A DNA stretch of 42,342 bases from Bdellovibrionales bacterium (GCA_019695175.1 JAIBAM010000024.1:1-42342); one strand, 5' to 3'; shown: positions 1 to 8,735, counted from the first letter of the stretch. Program-made: numbers and translations. The notes: generated by a model not told the origin, from the letters alone.

Positions 1-1
1 C

Positions 2-334
2 ACTTGGTCAGTCTATCCGTTTGAGTTTATCTTCGCAGAAAAAATGGAAGCTTTATTTTCTCGCGGCAGCAATAACTCCAGATCAAAAGACATCTACGAT
101 ATGCAGCTCATCTTTGGAAAAATCAAAGATAAGAAGTTGCTCCGCAGGGCCATTCAAAAAACTTTTGAAAACCGAAAAACTCCGATCCCTGAATCGTTCT
201 TCGTAACCGCTCAAGATTTTGAATTGGCCGTTTTAAGGAAGGCCTGGGGCTCGGTTGAGCTTTCAACTGGCCACGAATCATTTGATGTAGTTTGGGAAAA
301 GTTTCTGGTGGTGTTGCAGTCTTTGGAGTCGTAA
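2..334 (+). CDS. AbiEii/AbiGii-type nucleotidyltransferase toxin, C-terminal part (cut by window edge)
   Basis: The frame is open from the first bases and reads TWSVYPFEFIFAEKMEAL, followed by FSRGSNNSRSKDIYDM, then a helical tail ending at a TAA at 332-334. The EK-(M/L)-EAL...SR...(S/K)RxKDxYD(L/M) signature is characteristic of the C-terminal half of the AbiEii (DUF1814) nucleotidyltransferase family. These are the toxin halves of type IV toxin-antitoxin or abortive-infection pairs and transfer nucleotides to RNA targets. The N-terminal nucleotidyltransferase motif and any AbiEi-like antitoxin gene would lie upstream of the window. An internal ATG at 44 is not the real start because the family signature begins before it. 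A decaying IS21-type element follows immediately, consistent with an accessory island. The family call rests on one motif block. Confidence 0.72.
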   Translation, partial: TWSVYPFEFIFAEKMEALFSRGSNNSRSKDIYDMQLIFGKIKDKKLLRRAIQKTFENRKTPIPESFFVTAQDFELAVLRKAWGSVELSTGHESFDVVWEKFLVVLQSLES

Positions 335-397
335 AGAGCTTGATGCTTTTTAATAATCCGCTTTTTTAATAAAATCCCCGTTTTTTTACTCCATCAC

Positions 398-500
398 TGT
401 CGAATTTCCAGCATAGTGTACCAGTTAATTTCCAAAGAAAGTGTACCACTAGATTTCCATCAAAGTGTACCATCCAATTTCCAAGGAAAGTGTACCACTT
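398..500. repeat. IS21-type multiple terminal repeats (left end)
   Basis: Four direct copies of a GTGTACCA core lie at 416-423, 441-448, 465-472 and 490-497, a 24-25 bp period, separated by (A/C)ATTTCCA-like spacers. IS21-family elements carry such multiple terminal repeats, which bind the IstA transposase. The array lies just upstream of the istA remnant, so it marks the left end. The outer tip may be the TGTCGAATTTCC near 398. No matching inverted copy is visible downstream, so the right end appears lost. Confidence 0.7.
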
Positions 501-574
501 TTTTGTAATAAAATTGAGTTAGCCATAATGGCCATGAGAACCTCATTTTGATCAGTAAAGATCAAGGAGGAAAA

Positions 575-1590
575 ATGGCCGGTAAGGAACTCAAAATGAA
601 AATAATTGATGAAATTTTACGATTAAAATCAATGGGAAAAAGCAAGCGACAAATTTCAAAAATATTAGGTATCCATAGAAATACTGTTTCAAAGTATTTT
701 GAGAATGAGTCCAACAATATTATTAAGGAAGAAATTAAAAATTCATTTTGTGGGATTGAGAGTTGGGTAGAAAAAATAGAGTGGGAAAAAATTCGAGAAG
801 AGGTTTTACAAGGAGTTCCGATACAGATTATCCATGAGGAACTAAGGGAGAAGGGAAAGCTTGAGGTTTTGTACCCTGCATTTTGGAAACAACTTCGAAA
901 AAGAATGAGTTTATCAAAGGCTACCATGGTACGGGTGTTTGAGCCGGGGTCACGCTGTGAGATTGATTATTGCGATGGGATTAATATTATTGATGTAGTT
1001 ACGGGGGAAGTTCTTAGAACTAATTTTTTTGTAGGGGTGCTTTGTTCAAGTAGGTATACTTTTGCTGAGTTTACGTTTTCCCAGAAGTCAGAAGATTTTT
1101 ACATTCTCATGTTGAGATGTTTAAATTTTTTGGAGGTTGTCCTCAGGTAGTGGCCCCTGATAATTTAAAATCAGCAGTAACAATAGCCCATCGTTATGAT
1201 CCTGTAGTAAATCCAGCCTACACCAGACTTGCGGTTCACTATGGTTTTGCCGTAGTACCAGTACGAGTAAAAACCCCGCAGGATAAAGCCATTGTTGAGA
1301 GAACTATACAGTGTTTTCAGAGATGGTTTTTTATGAGAGTCAGAAAAATGGTATTTACGTCATTGGTAAGTTTAAATAAAACTTTAGCAGAGAGTTTAGA
1401 GATTTTTAATAAAAAGATCCACCGAGTATTTAAAAAAACTAGAAGAGAGATGTTTGAAAATGAAAAAAATTTTTTAATGTCACTTCCAAAGGATCCTTCA
1501 TTTGAAACATTTGTAAAATTAATGGTTTTAAAATCAGAAGAAACAATTGAACAAACATCTCAAGTTTTCACAGCAAATGCCGAACTTTAA
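575..1590 (+). pseudogene. istA: IS21-family transposase IstA, frameshifted and 3'-truncated
   Basis: The ATG at 575 follows an AAGGAGG at 564-570. The first frame gives an N-terminal HTH (GKSKRQISKILGIHRNTVSKYF) and the start of the DDE core, with the first acidic residue in EIDYCDG, and runs to a stop near 1150. Homology then continues in another frame from about 1100: SHVEMFKFFGGCPQVVAPDN carries the second Asp and DKAIVERTIQ the catalytic Glu. The split lies near 1095-1105, in T-rich sequence. The second frame stops at 1590, giving roughly 340 codons in total against about 500 for a full IstA. No istB ATPase follows. The element therefore has three lesions: a frameshift, a lost 3' part of istA and a missing istB with the right end. 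It cannot be active on its own. Confidence 0.85.
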
Positions 1591-1728
1591 TTGCGACGCA
1601 ATTTAACTAACAACAAGAGCATCGATGAATTTATAAAGGTCCAATTCGACCATCAAAATAGTGCTTTAAGAATCAACTATTACATATACCCATCAGCTTC
1701 AACTGTACCGAGAAAAAAGTGAACGGCA

Positions 1729-2322
1729 TTGACTTTAAGTTGGGGTTTAAGAGCTCATTTTCAAAGCTTAGTGAGGGGGCATGTTATGATAAATCCCATG
1801 CCTTTGGATCCTTTGCCCACCTTAAAAAGCGCACAATTAAGAATGCTTTTTGGTTTAAATATGGTTCCTGGAGCTCTTCCTTTGTTTTTAAAAACCAAAT
1901 TGGGTCGAGAGCTTATGATGGATTTGGGTGAGATATTTGGATTTTCATTTAATAATGTTTTAGATCAGGAAAGTTGGTCAGAAAAAAAACTAAATTTGAT
2001 TCAGAGGGTCACGCAAAGATTTTCGTGGGTAGTGCAAAATGAGGACTGGACTTATTGGTCGGGACAGTTAAGAGATCACTGCATTCCTCTTTTACTCATG
2101 ACGGGATGTAAGGATAAACTTTTTAATGAAAAAGACTTAAGAAGCTATCAGCACATGGTTCCCTTCAGTGAGCATATTTCTTTTTTATCAGGGGATCATC
2201 TGATGATTCGAAGTCTAGCCCATGAGATAGCACCTATAGTTTTAAAGTTTGTGGATAGCTTTAAGGATGATTTAGAAGAGTCAAAAACTGTGCTAACTCC
2301 TTTTGCAGCAAAACCAGCCTGA
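1729..2322 (+). pseudogene. alpha/beta-hydrolase, C-terminal half only (5'-truncated)
   Basis: The frame reads VMINPMPLDPLP, typical of the strand after the nucleophile elbow in alpha/beta-hydrolases. A helical lid follows, then IPLLLMTGCKDKLF (triad Asp region) and HISFLSGDHLMI (triad His). The N-terminal half with the GxSxG nucleophile is absent: upstream sequence to 1591 has no matching homology and abuts the broken IS21 remnant. Without the serine the product cannot be a working esterase. Translation could still begin at ATG 1786, which has GAGGGGG at 1774-1780 just before it, or at TTG 1729. I read it as a gene remnant left by IS-associated deletion. A divergent short protein is a less likely alternative. 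Confidence 0.6.
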
Positions 2323-2480
2323 GACAATTTCAAAGCTCTAGGTCAGTTATAACTGGCACCAAAATTCTTATTTCATCTTTGTCAATCGGAAAACAAGCTA
2401 CTGGGCTTACGTCTTTTTCTGTGACTTCGATTTTAAATAATTTTTATATTGCTTTGTGAGGCATCGCATTTCCAAACAAG

Positions 2481-3434
2481 TTATTTAATAATCTTATCTA
2501 TCCGCAACAAAACCTCAAAACTATTTTTTGAAGGGACTATTCTTCGGATTCTGTTACATAGGGTTCCTCCAGGTTGGATGACGGCACCTGAGTCGCTGCT
2601 ACCCGCAATTAACATTCCCAAAATAATTTTAGTTTTAGATTCAAAAACAACGGATCCTGAATTAATGGAAAAAGCATCGAGATCACTTTCTATATTTTCA
2701 GTTTGATCTGATGAATTCTTCAAAATATGCCCATCGTTTGTGAGCGTGGACGGCAGTCCCAGAGGAAACCCAACCATGGATAGTTCGGTTGTTGAGTTGA
2801 GAGGAATGGTTAATGGGTCAGGGTTTTGTTCATTAAAATTGGCAAAACGAGGCGGAACAAAATCTTTTATTGCATGATCTAATTCAATGATAGCATAGTC
2901 CAACTTAGAGTTTCTTTCTATAATGCGCTGACAATGGAAAACCTGTTCTGTGGAAATTAAGAGAGTTTTATGAGCGCTCAAATAATCCTCTGCATTTAGG
3001 TTCAGAACCCAAACTTTAGATAAAGAATTACAATCTGATTCCTCTGGCAAATCTTTGAGACAGTGATTAGCCAAACTAATTTTATTTTCAGTTATTGCAA
3101 AACCCGAACAATCACTGGGGGCTGGAACATCTAAATAGGATTCATTTTTGCAAAGATTCCAACGATCCACTAGAGTGTCGGAACTAATTTGCACTTGGGA
3201 CTTTGGGTTATTTCCAAATGTGGGAAGGGTGGAGGGTGTTATTTTATCCTTTGTGATCATTGCAAATGGATAAATTCCACTTTGATTAAGCTGAATTAGT
3301 TGATCTTTTTCCAGAAGAGTACGGTTGTCTTTTTCACCGTAGATAACGAAAGGTCGAATAGGGAGCACCGCAAATAGAATCCATGGGAGGGTCTTTTTTT
3401 TTAAAAGGAAAATTTTGCGAATTGAATTCATCAT
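2481..3434 (-). CDS. exported trypsin-like serine protease
   Basis: 317 aa. A basic N-terminus with a hydrophobic segment (residues 15-32) suggests Sec export. The chymotrypsin-fold triad can be placed: His124 in DCSGFAITENKISLANHC (the usual CSGFxI...AxHC block), Asp179 in KLDYAIIELD, and Ser259 in SINSGSVVF, which replaces the usual GNSGSPVF. Cys109 and Cys125 probably form the disulfide that brackets the His loop. The V8/trypsin-like (S1) assignment comes from this order and spacing. The degenerate serine motif lacks the Gly two residues before Ser, so activity could be altered. The ATG at 3434 overlaps the stop of the upstream metalloprotease gene by four bases (ATGA), implying translational coupling. 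Substrate unknown. Confidence 0.72.
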   Translation of the reverse strand: MMNSIRKIFLLKKKTLPWILFAVLPIRPFVIYGEKDNRTLLEKDQLIQLNQSGIYPFAMITKDKITPSTLPTFGNNPKSQVQISSDTLVDRWNLCKNESYLDVPAPSDCSGFAITENKISLANHCLKDLPEESDCNSLSKVWVLNLNAEDYLSAHKTLLISTEQVFHCQRIIERNSKLDYAIIELDHAIKDFVPPRFANFNEQNPDPLTIPLNSTTELSMVGFPLGLPSTLTNDGHILKNSSDQTENIESDLDAFSINSGSVVFESKTKIILGMLIAGSSDSGAVIQPGGTLCNRIRRIVPSKNSFEVLLRIDKIIK

Positions 3435-4756
3435 AAAGAATCCTTATAAGTGGAAATAATTTCTTTTAGCATGGTTTCGTTGAATCGCCCCCAGATCGCA
3501 CACATAAGATTTTTTTCATCTAAAGAATAGTAGACGACCTGTGATGGATTTTCTCTATCGATAAAACGCAAATAACAATCTTCGAAACCTAATACATGTC
3601 CAAATTCGTGTTGAATCGTCCATTTGGTGTAAGCGTCATCAAAGGACTCTAATTTCCCCATTCTAATTATAGAGGTGTTTTGGCATGCGGCATAGGAGCC
3701 TTCTACAAATTGAAACTCTACAGCAGCTTGATCGTAATCATCTGTAAACTGGATTATAACTTGCCAACCATTGAGTGCAAACTCAGCTTCAATATTTTCT
3801 TTGATAAAGTTTCTCACCCGTTCAACTTGATAATTAAAATCGACACTCCCCTCTTTAGAATAGTTTTTCTTTACCTCAAATATGGGGTCGTAGAAAGGGA
3901 CGATAATTTGTTTTTGTGAAGGGTCGAGATGAATGCGGGAATTTCTTTTTCCAGGTTGAATTCTAAAGGGAAACTTGATCCAATATTCTGCAAGGTAAAG
4001 GTAGCGTTGGTACATACTTTCAACACTTTTATTTTTAATTTTAGTATCCAACTCCTCTTCGCAGATATTAATGGAGATTCTGGTCGCTAAGCACATCCCA
4101 ACAAGAGCTTTCCTGATGGTGCTAACTTCATCTTCAGATAAATTGTAAGCTTCATTGGTCAACGTTTTATTAAGTTCTACGAATTTTTGTTCCAGACCAT
4201 TCATTTTTTTAAGGAGATAATAGGGTCGAACATCTCGAGTCGCACGATCTCGATAGAACTCGTAATTTTCTTCTACATCTTTCCAGCTAATAACTTCGAG
4301 GTAAATTCTTTTAAACGAGCGCGCCAAAGATGCAAAAACTTCATCGTTGATACCTTTGGGAACAGTGTTAGGTGGTTCGGTTGCAGAAAAAAGGATTTCT
4401 TGCATTTCTTGTGGCATTTCATCCATGAGAGATTTCATTTTCGAAAGAATAAGAAAAGGACCAAGGAAGTAAGGATTTTCATAGCCATACACGTAAGCGT
4501 CCCCTTCAACATATAAGGTCACTACGGGCTCACTTTGCTTTTGCCTTTTTTCATTAATTAATTGGATCCAATAGTGCAATTTTTCACCAGCAGAGAGTAT
4601 TTTTTTTCCCTGGTCAGACGCGGTAAAATGAAGAATAAAATCTCGGTTTTCAACCGTGGAAGCCTTTGCATAAGAACCAATGAAGTTATTTATAAGTATA
4701 AAATTTAAGAAGAAGAAATTTAAAAAAATGAATGAATTCAAGATGAATCGAAGCAT
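3431..4756 (-). CDS. exported zinc metalloprotease with metzincin-like HExxHxxGxxD
   Basis: About 441 aa from ATG 4756. An in-frame ATG at 4762 is also possible, but it abuts the G-rich ribosome site, whereas 4756 has normal spacing. A very hydrophobic signal peptide ends near SYAKA|ST. The C-terminal part contains HEFGHVLGFED (residues about 383-393), matching HExxHxxGxxD, in which two His and an Asp bind zinc, as in snapalysin-type metzincins. NLMCAIWG about 25 residues later, with Met418, could be the Met-turn. The N-terminal 300 residues resemble nothing I recognise. The gene is first in a two-gene unit with an overlapping serine protease gene, so the pair is probably made together for periplasmic or extracellular proteolysis. 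Whether one processes the other is not visible from sequence. Confidence 0.7.
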   Translation of the reverse strand: MLRFILNSFIFLNFFFLNFILINNFIGSYAKASTVENRDFILHFTASDQGKKILSAGEKLHYWIQLINEKRQKQSEPVVTLYVEGDAYVYGYENPYFLGPFLILSKMKSLMDEMPQEMQEILFSATEPPNTVPKGINDEVFASLARSFKRIYLEVISWKDVEENYEFYRDRATRDVRPYYLLKKMNGLEQKFVELNKTLTNEAYNLSEDEVSTIRKALVGMCLATRISINICEEELDTKIKNKSVESMYQRYLYLAEYWIKFPFRIQPGKRNSRIHLDPSQKQIIVPFYDPIFEVKKNYSKEGSVDFNYQVERVRNFIKENIEAEFALNGWQVIIQFTDDYDQAAVEFQFVEGSYAACQNTSIIRMGKLESFDDAYTKWTIQHEFGHVLGFEDCYLRFIDRENPSQVVYYSLDEKNLMCAIWGRFNETMLKEIISTYKDSL

Positions 4757-4942
4757 TGCCATCCCCTCCCACCAAAAGATGCTGTGCTACACATACCAAA
4801 AAGAACGTTAAATTGTCTTCATCTCTGTTCTGAGATGCTGTATCGGTTGCCCCAGGCTGCAAAATTCTTAAAATTTGAATCTCAATGTCCCCTTTGATTT
4901 TAGGGCCCATTGTTTGTTGGGCATTGTCGAAATTTATTGACC

Positions 4943-4958
4943 AGAAGTAAATACTTCT
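4943..4958. promoter_or_regulatory. palindrome in divergent intergenic region (operator candidate)
   Basis: AGAAGTA-AA-TACTTCT is a 7-bp perfect inverted repeat. It sits between the minus-strand protease unit (start 4756) and the plus-strand ldcA (start 5044). The size and symmetry suit a dimeric regulator, but no binding protein is encoded beside it. The remainder of the 287-base gap shows no other feature except a possible ldcA promoter. Confidence 0.35.
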
Positions 4959-4981
4959 CTTGCATTTGTAAAATTGTAATT

Positions 4982-5011
4982 TTGCTTTGCGCTAAAAGAT
5001 AAATATATATT
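4982..5011 (+). promoter_or_regulatory. possible sigma70-type promoter for ldcA
   Basis: TTGCTT at 4982-4987 and TATATT at 5006-5011 are separated by 18 bp, with the gene start 32 bases further on. The surroundings are AT-rich, so chance matches are likely and the call is tentative. Confidence 0.3.
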
Positions 5012-5043
5012 AATCAATGTGATCTCACTGGTTAGAATGGGTT

Positions 5044-5997
5044 GTGACAACATTTCCTAAACCTCAATATACTAAAAAGATGTGCTCTTTACAGCCGGGT
5101 GACACTGTTGCAGTGATTGCACCGGCCTCAGCTTGCACTAGAAGCGAACTTAAGCGTGGACTGAATTGGTTAAAATCAATTGGATTCAATCCAAAAGTTT
5201 CAAAAAACATTTTCAATAAGGATAGATTATTTTCCCATTCTGATGAAGAGCGATTCAATCAATTGAAAAGTGCCTTGTATCATGAGCAAGTTAAAGCCAT
5301 CTGGTGTGTTCGAGGTGGATATGGGTCGATACGACTGCTCAATGATTTAAAGACTTTGCCACAACCTAAGAACCCCAAGCTTATAATCGGTTATAGCGAC
5401 ATCACCACATTACATTGTTTTGTGCAAGGGCAGTGGGGATGGCCCACTTTGCATGGACCGTTATTAGATCGTTTTGGTCGTGGAGATAACCTTCCTGGTG
5501 AGACAAAAAAACTAACTGACCTTTTATTTGGAAAGAAAGATGAAATTAGTTTTGACTCACTCGTTCCTTTGAATAAAGCAGCTCTTAAAACTCAAACGAT
5601 AAAGGGATCGATTATTGGAGGAAACTTAACTGTACTTGTATCCAGTTTGGGCACGTGTGGATATTTTTTACCTCAAGGTCACCTGGTTTTTTTGGAAGAT
5701 ATTGGAGAAAGGCCACACCGAGTAGATCGAATGCTAACGCAATTGTTACTGAATAATTTTTTTTCAAAAGTTAAGGCTGTTTTATTTGGCCCCTTACTCA
5801 TTCAAAAATTGTCGGATCGCAGGCTCATTCATGAAGTGGTTTTGCCTCATTTTTGTGAAACTGTGAATATCCCTGTCTTTAAGGGAATGCCCTGTGGTCA
5901 TGGGAAAAAACAATGGCCACTACCCATGCTGACATCTGCTGAGCTTATGGTTTCTGGTGAAAAGGGTTTTTTAAAAGTGAATTCATGGTGCAAATAA
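5044..5997 (+). CDS. ldcA: LD-carboxypeptidase (MccF/LdcA family, peptidase S66)
   Basis: 317 aa from GTG 5044; an in-frame ATG at 5080 (MCSLQPGDTVAVIAPAS) is possible and matches the usual family start. Family landmarks are LQPGDTVAVIAPAS, WCVRGGYGSIRLL (oxyanion region) and GYSDIT with nucleophile Ser118. LEDIGERPHRVDRML gives Glu218 and GHGKKQWPLP gives His286, which completes the Ser-Glu-His triad. The enzyme removes the terminal D-Ala from murein tetrapeptides in the cytoplasm, and no signal peptide is visible. Its tripeptide product is the substrate of Mpl, encoded two genes downstream, so position supports a murein-recycling role. The length equals that of typical S66 enzymes (about 300-320 aa). 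MccF-type immunity proteins share the fold, but the neighbourhood favours LdcA. Confidence 0.9.
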   Translation: MTTFPKPQYTKKMCSLQPGDTVAVIAPASACTRSELKRGLNWLKSIGFNPKVSKNIFNKDRLFSHSDEERFNQLKSALYHEQVKAIWCVRGGYGSIRLLNDLKTLPQPKNPKLIIGYSDITTLHCFVQGQWGWPTLHGPLLDRFGRGDNLPGETKKLTDLLFGKKDEISFDSLVPLNKAALKTQTIKGSIIGGNLTVLVSSLGTCGYFLPQGHLVFLEDIGERPHRVDRMLTQLLLNNFFSKVKAVLFGPLLIQKLSDRRLIHEVVLPHFCETVNIPVFKGMPCGHGKKQWPLPMLTSAELMVSGEKGFLKVNSWCK

Positions 5998-6006
5998 GAA
6001 CTATGG

Positions 6007-7146
6007 TTGTTAACTGTCTGTTCGAATTTTTTACTTAAAACTATAAAATTAGACTCCGTTAGGATTTTTTGTTTGAACAAATATGAAAATAAATTCCAAG
6101 GTTTTATCAAAGATCATCAGTCGGTGTTAGAGCGAGCCACTCCAAGTCTACGGGTTCAGGTCTACCAATCGGGTCGAAAAATGATAGATACCCATTGGGG
6201 ACGATGGTACTTCTTCTATGATTTGGCTTCGCTTACTAAAATTATTTTTTCAGCTTCAGCATCTATGAAAGCATTGGATCTTGGAATGTTCTCTTTAGAA
6301 AATAAAGTGATAGATCTGTGGCCTGAATATGGCAAAACTTCCTCTGGCATGAAGAAATCAGTCCATATGAAAATGCTATTAACTCACACAGCGGGTCTTC
6401 CTTGGTGGAAACCTTTTTTTAAGGACCTCCAAGGATCATTTTTACCAGAGAAAAGATGGCAACAATTAGTTTCGATTCTGTTTAAAGTGAAATTAAAATT
6501 CAATAAACAGGCAGTTTATTCAGATTTGAGTTTGCTTTTCTTAGGGCAAATCTTAACTCAAATTCATGGTAAGAATTTATTGGAAATTTGGAATGGTCTC
6601 ATGGCGCAGGCGGACTGGGGACAGCTACATTTTAATGAAAAAAATCAGCTCAAGTTTTCTCAAAATTTCTATGCTCCCACCGAACATTGCGATTGGAGAA
6701 AAAAGGAACTGCAAGGTGAGGTGCACGATGAAAATGCATGGGCTTTGGGTGGTGTAGCACCCCATGCGGGTTTGTTTGGTCGAGTGGAGGATGTAGCTCA
6801 ATGGGCACTTTGGGTTAGGAAAATTTTAAAAGGGGAAATCATTTCGTTTATAAAATCAAGTACCATGAATCTTTTTACTCAAAGGCAGTTGCCACGGTTT
6901 CAGGGAGATTGGGGGTATTTATTTATGAAACCCACTCTTGGGAAATCAAGTTGTGGAAGGTTTTTTTCAAGAAAAAGTTTTGGACATACTGGATTTACTG
7001 GAACTTCTGTTTGGTTTGATCCAGTGAAAGATCGAATTGTGATCGTGCTAAGTAATAGGATTTGTCCAACTAGGGACAACAGAGAGTTTGTAAGATTGAG
7101 GCCTCAAATACATAATTGGATTGTTCAATCTCTGGACTCAGAATAA
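6007..7146 (+). CDS. serine beta-lactamase-fold hydrolase (class C / AmpH-like family)
   Basis: Up to 379 aa. The start is uncertain: TTG 6007 directly follows ldcA, and another TTG near 6073 has TAGGA upstream. The penicillin-binding/beta-lactamase signature is present: Ser75-Leu-Thr-Lys78 in DLASLTKI, Tyr171-Ser-Asp173 at the YxN position (Asp replacing Asn), THTAGLP, and His-Thr-Gly at 327-329 in SFGHTGFTGTSVWFDP. No clear signal peptide is seen, so the product may be cytoplasmic. This family includes DD-peptidases, esterases and beta-lactamases. Its place between ldcA and mpl suggests action on murein peptides, but sequence alone does not show a substrate. It is co-oriented with both neighbours, with short gaps, so it is probably co-transcribed. 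Confidence 0.8.
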   Translation: MLTVCSNFLLKTIKLDSVRIFCLNKYENKFQGFIKDHQSVLERATPSLRVQVYQSGRKMIDTHWGRWYFFYDLASLTKIIFSASASMKALDLGMFSLENKVIDLWPEYGKTSSGMKKSVHMKMLLTHTAGLPWWKPFFKDLQGSFLPEKRWQQLVSILFKVKLKFNKQAVYSDLSLLFLGQILTQIHGKNLLEIWNGLMAQADWGQLHFNEKNQLKFSQNFYAPTEHCDWRKKELQGEVHDENAWALGGVAPHAGLFGRVEDVAQWALWVRKILKGEIISFIKSSTMNLFTQRQLPRFQGDWGYLFMKPTLGKSSCGRFFSRKSFGHTGFTGTSVWFDPVKDRIVIVLSNRICPTRDNREFVRLRPQIHNWIVQSLDSE

Positions 7147-7181
7147 ATTTACTAAGAATTATTTTTATAGAGGTTCGTCAA

Positions 7182-8615
7182 ATGGAAAATAAGTGGAAGA
7201 ATTTAAAGCCGGGATCTCACATCCATTTAATGGGTATTGGTGGAACTGCTATGGGGTCGCTGGCAGGGATTTTTTCTAAAATGGGTTATCGGGTGACAGG
7301 TAGTGACCAAAATGTATATCCACCAATGTCGGTGCAATTGGCACAACTGGGAATTAATGTCATCAATGGCTATCGCCCAGAAAACCTATCCGATAAACCT
7401 GATTTAGTTATTGTAGGAAATGTTATTGGAAAAATGAACCCAGAAGCGCAGCGCTTGATGGAGTTAGATATTCCTTATTCGTCACTCCCTCAAGCTCTGG
7501 GAGAATTTATTATTGGCAAAAAGGAGTCCATTGTTATTGCTGGAACTCACGGTAAAACAACCACCACGTCAATGGTGGCATGGATGGCGGATCAATGTGG
7601 TGTTGATAGTGGATTTTTAATTGGAGGAATTCCTGAAAATTATGGTGTAAGCTTTAAAGTTTCAAAAGGAAATTGGTTTGTCATTGAAGGAGATGAATAT
7701 GATACAGCCTATTTTGATAAAGTACCAAAGTTTATCCATTACCGTCCTAAATATGTGATTTTGACAAGTATTGAATTTGACCATGCCGATATTTATCCAG
7801 ATTTAAATGCAATCAAAAATGCATTTAAAAAACTCATCGAATTAATTCCAGCTGATGGACACCTTGTGGTGTGGGATGGATGTAAAAATATTAAGGAATT
7901 ATTGCCGTTGGCCAAGTGTCCAGTCACGACTTATGGTATTGAATCGGGTGATTATATGGCTACGGAAAGAACTCTTATACATGGTCGCAATCAATTTTGT
8001 GTCGTGAAAAATAAGCAGAAAATTGCAGATATAGCTATAAAACTTTTTGGAGAACATAATACACTTAATTCCCTTGCAACTTTTACTTTGGGACAAGTTT
8101 TAGGTTGGAATTCCACCAAAATTCTTCAGAGTTTAGCTTCATTTACGGGAGTTCGTCGGAGACAACAGATATTAGGTGAGCCTGGGGGAATCTTAATTGT
8201 TGAAGACTTTGCTCATCATCCTACCGCAGTACGACTCACTATTAATTCAATAAAAGAAAAGTATCCGCATAGAAAAGTTTTTGCTGTCTTTGAGCCACGT
8301 TCGGCGACTTCCCGAAGAAAAGTTTTTCAAAAGGACTATGTGGAGGCGCTTAAAAGGGGAGATGAAGTCATTGTTGCCAATGCTTTTGATCAAACTAAAA
8401 TTGAGGATGACAATCGATTTTCTTCAGAACAATTGGTCGAAGAGTTGCGCCTACAAAAAGTAAAAACACATCTGGGAGTGAATACTCAAGAAATCATTGA
8501 TTGCCTATTTAAATACGCCAAAAAAGGGGATGTGATTCTTATTATGAGTAATGGTGGATTTGATGGTATTTATCAGAAACTACTAACGCGGTTAGAAAAA
8601 AAACTTGAAATTTGA
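7182..8615 (+). CDS. mpl: UDP-N-acetylmuramate:L-alanyl-gamma-D-glutamyl-meso-diaminopimelate ligase
   Basis: 477 aa from ATG 7182, chosen because AGAGG lies about 8 bases upstream and homology begins at once; a longer in-frame extension back to 7116 overlaps the preceding gene. Mur-ligase landmarks in order are HLMGIGGTAMGSLAG (N-terminal nucleotide fold), GTHGKTTTTSM at 121-131 (ATP P-loop), and EGDEYDTAYFDKVPKF with EFDHADIYPDL, a block specific to Mpl rather than MurC. EDFAHHPTAV and FEPRSATSRRKVF follow in the C-terminal domain. The enzyme joins recycled tripeptide to UDP-MurNAc in the cytoplasm. The length matches E. coli Mpl (457 aa). Together with ldcA it forms a complete tripeptide re-use step, which implies meso-Dap murein. 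Confidence 0.95.
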   Translation: MENKWKNLKPGSHIHLMGIGGTAMGSLAGIFSKMGYRVTGSDQNVYPPMSVQLAQLGINVINGYRPENLSDKPDLVIVGNVIGKMNPEAQRLMELDIPYSSLPQALGEFIIGKKESIVIAGTHGKTTTTSMVAWMADQCGVDSGFLIGGIPENYGVSFKVSKGNWFVIEGDEYDTAYFDKVPKFIHYRPKYVILTSIEFDHADIYPDLNAIKNAFKKLIELIPADGHLVVWDGCKNIKELLPLAKCPVTTYGIESGDYMATERTLIHGRNQFCVVKNKQKIADIAIKLFGEHNTLNSLATFTLGQVLGWNSTKILQSLASFTGVRRRQQILGEPGGILIVEDFAHHPTAVRLTINSIKEKYPHRKVFAVFEPRSATSRRKVFQKDYVEALKRGDEVIVANAFDQTKIEDDNRFSSEQLVEELRLQKVKTHLGVNTQEIIDCLFKYAKKGDVILIMSNGGFDGIYQKLLTRLEKKLEI

Positions 8616-8735
8616 ATGTCAAAAATTAGTTGTCACGATTTGGTTTGGTAGTACCTGGTTCGAATCATATAAACAAAAATAGAGATATCGGAATAGCTTT
8701 TTTAGAGTATCAAAAAAGCTAGAGCCACCGTCACT

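Noticed and set aside
575-1590. Programmed ribosomal frameshift in istA
   Set aside because: IS21 istA is not known to use one, and the element also lacks istB and its right end, so decay explains the break better.
2344-2355. Palindrome CAGTTATAACTG between convergent hydrolase remnant and protease gene
   Set aside because: Too short and without a T-tract to be called a terminator or operator.
4686-4910. Minus-strand frame upstream of the metalloprotease start
   Set aside because: Overlaps the supported signal peptide in another frame and has no coding features.
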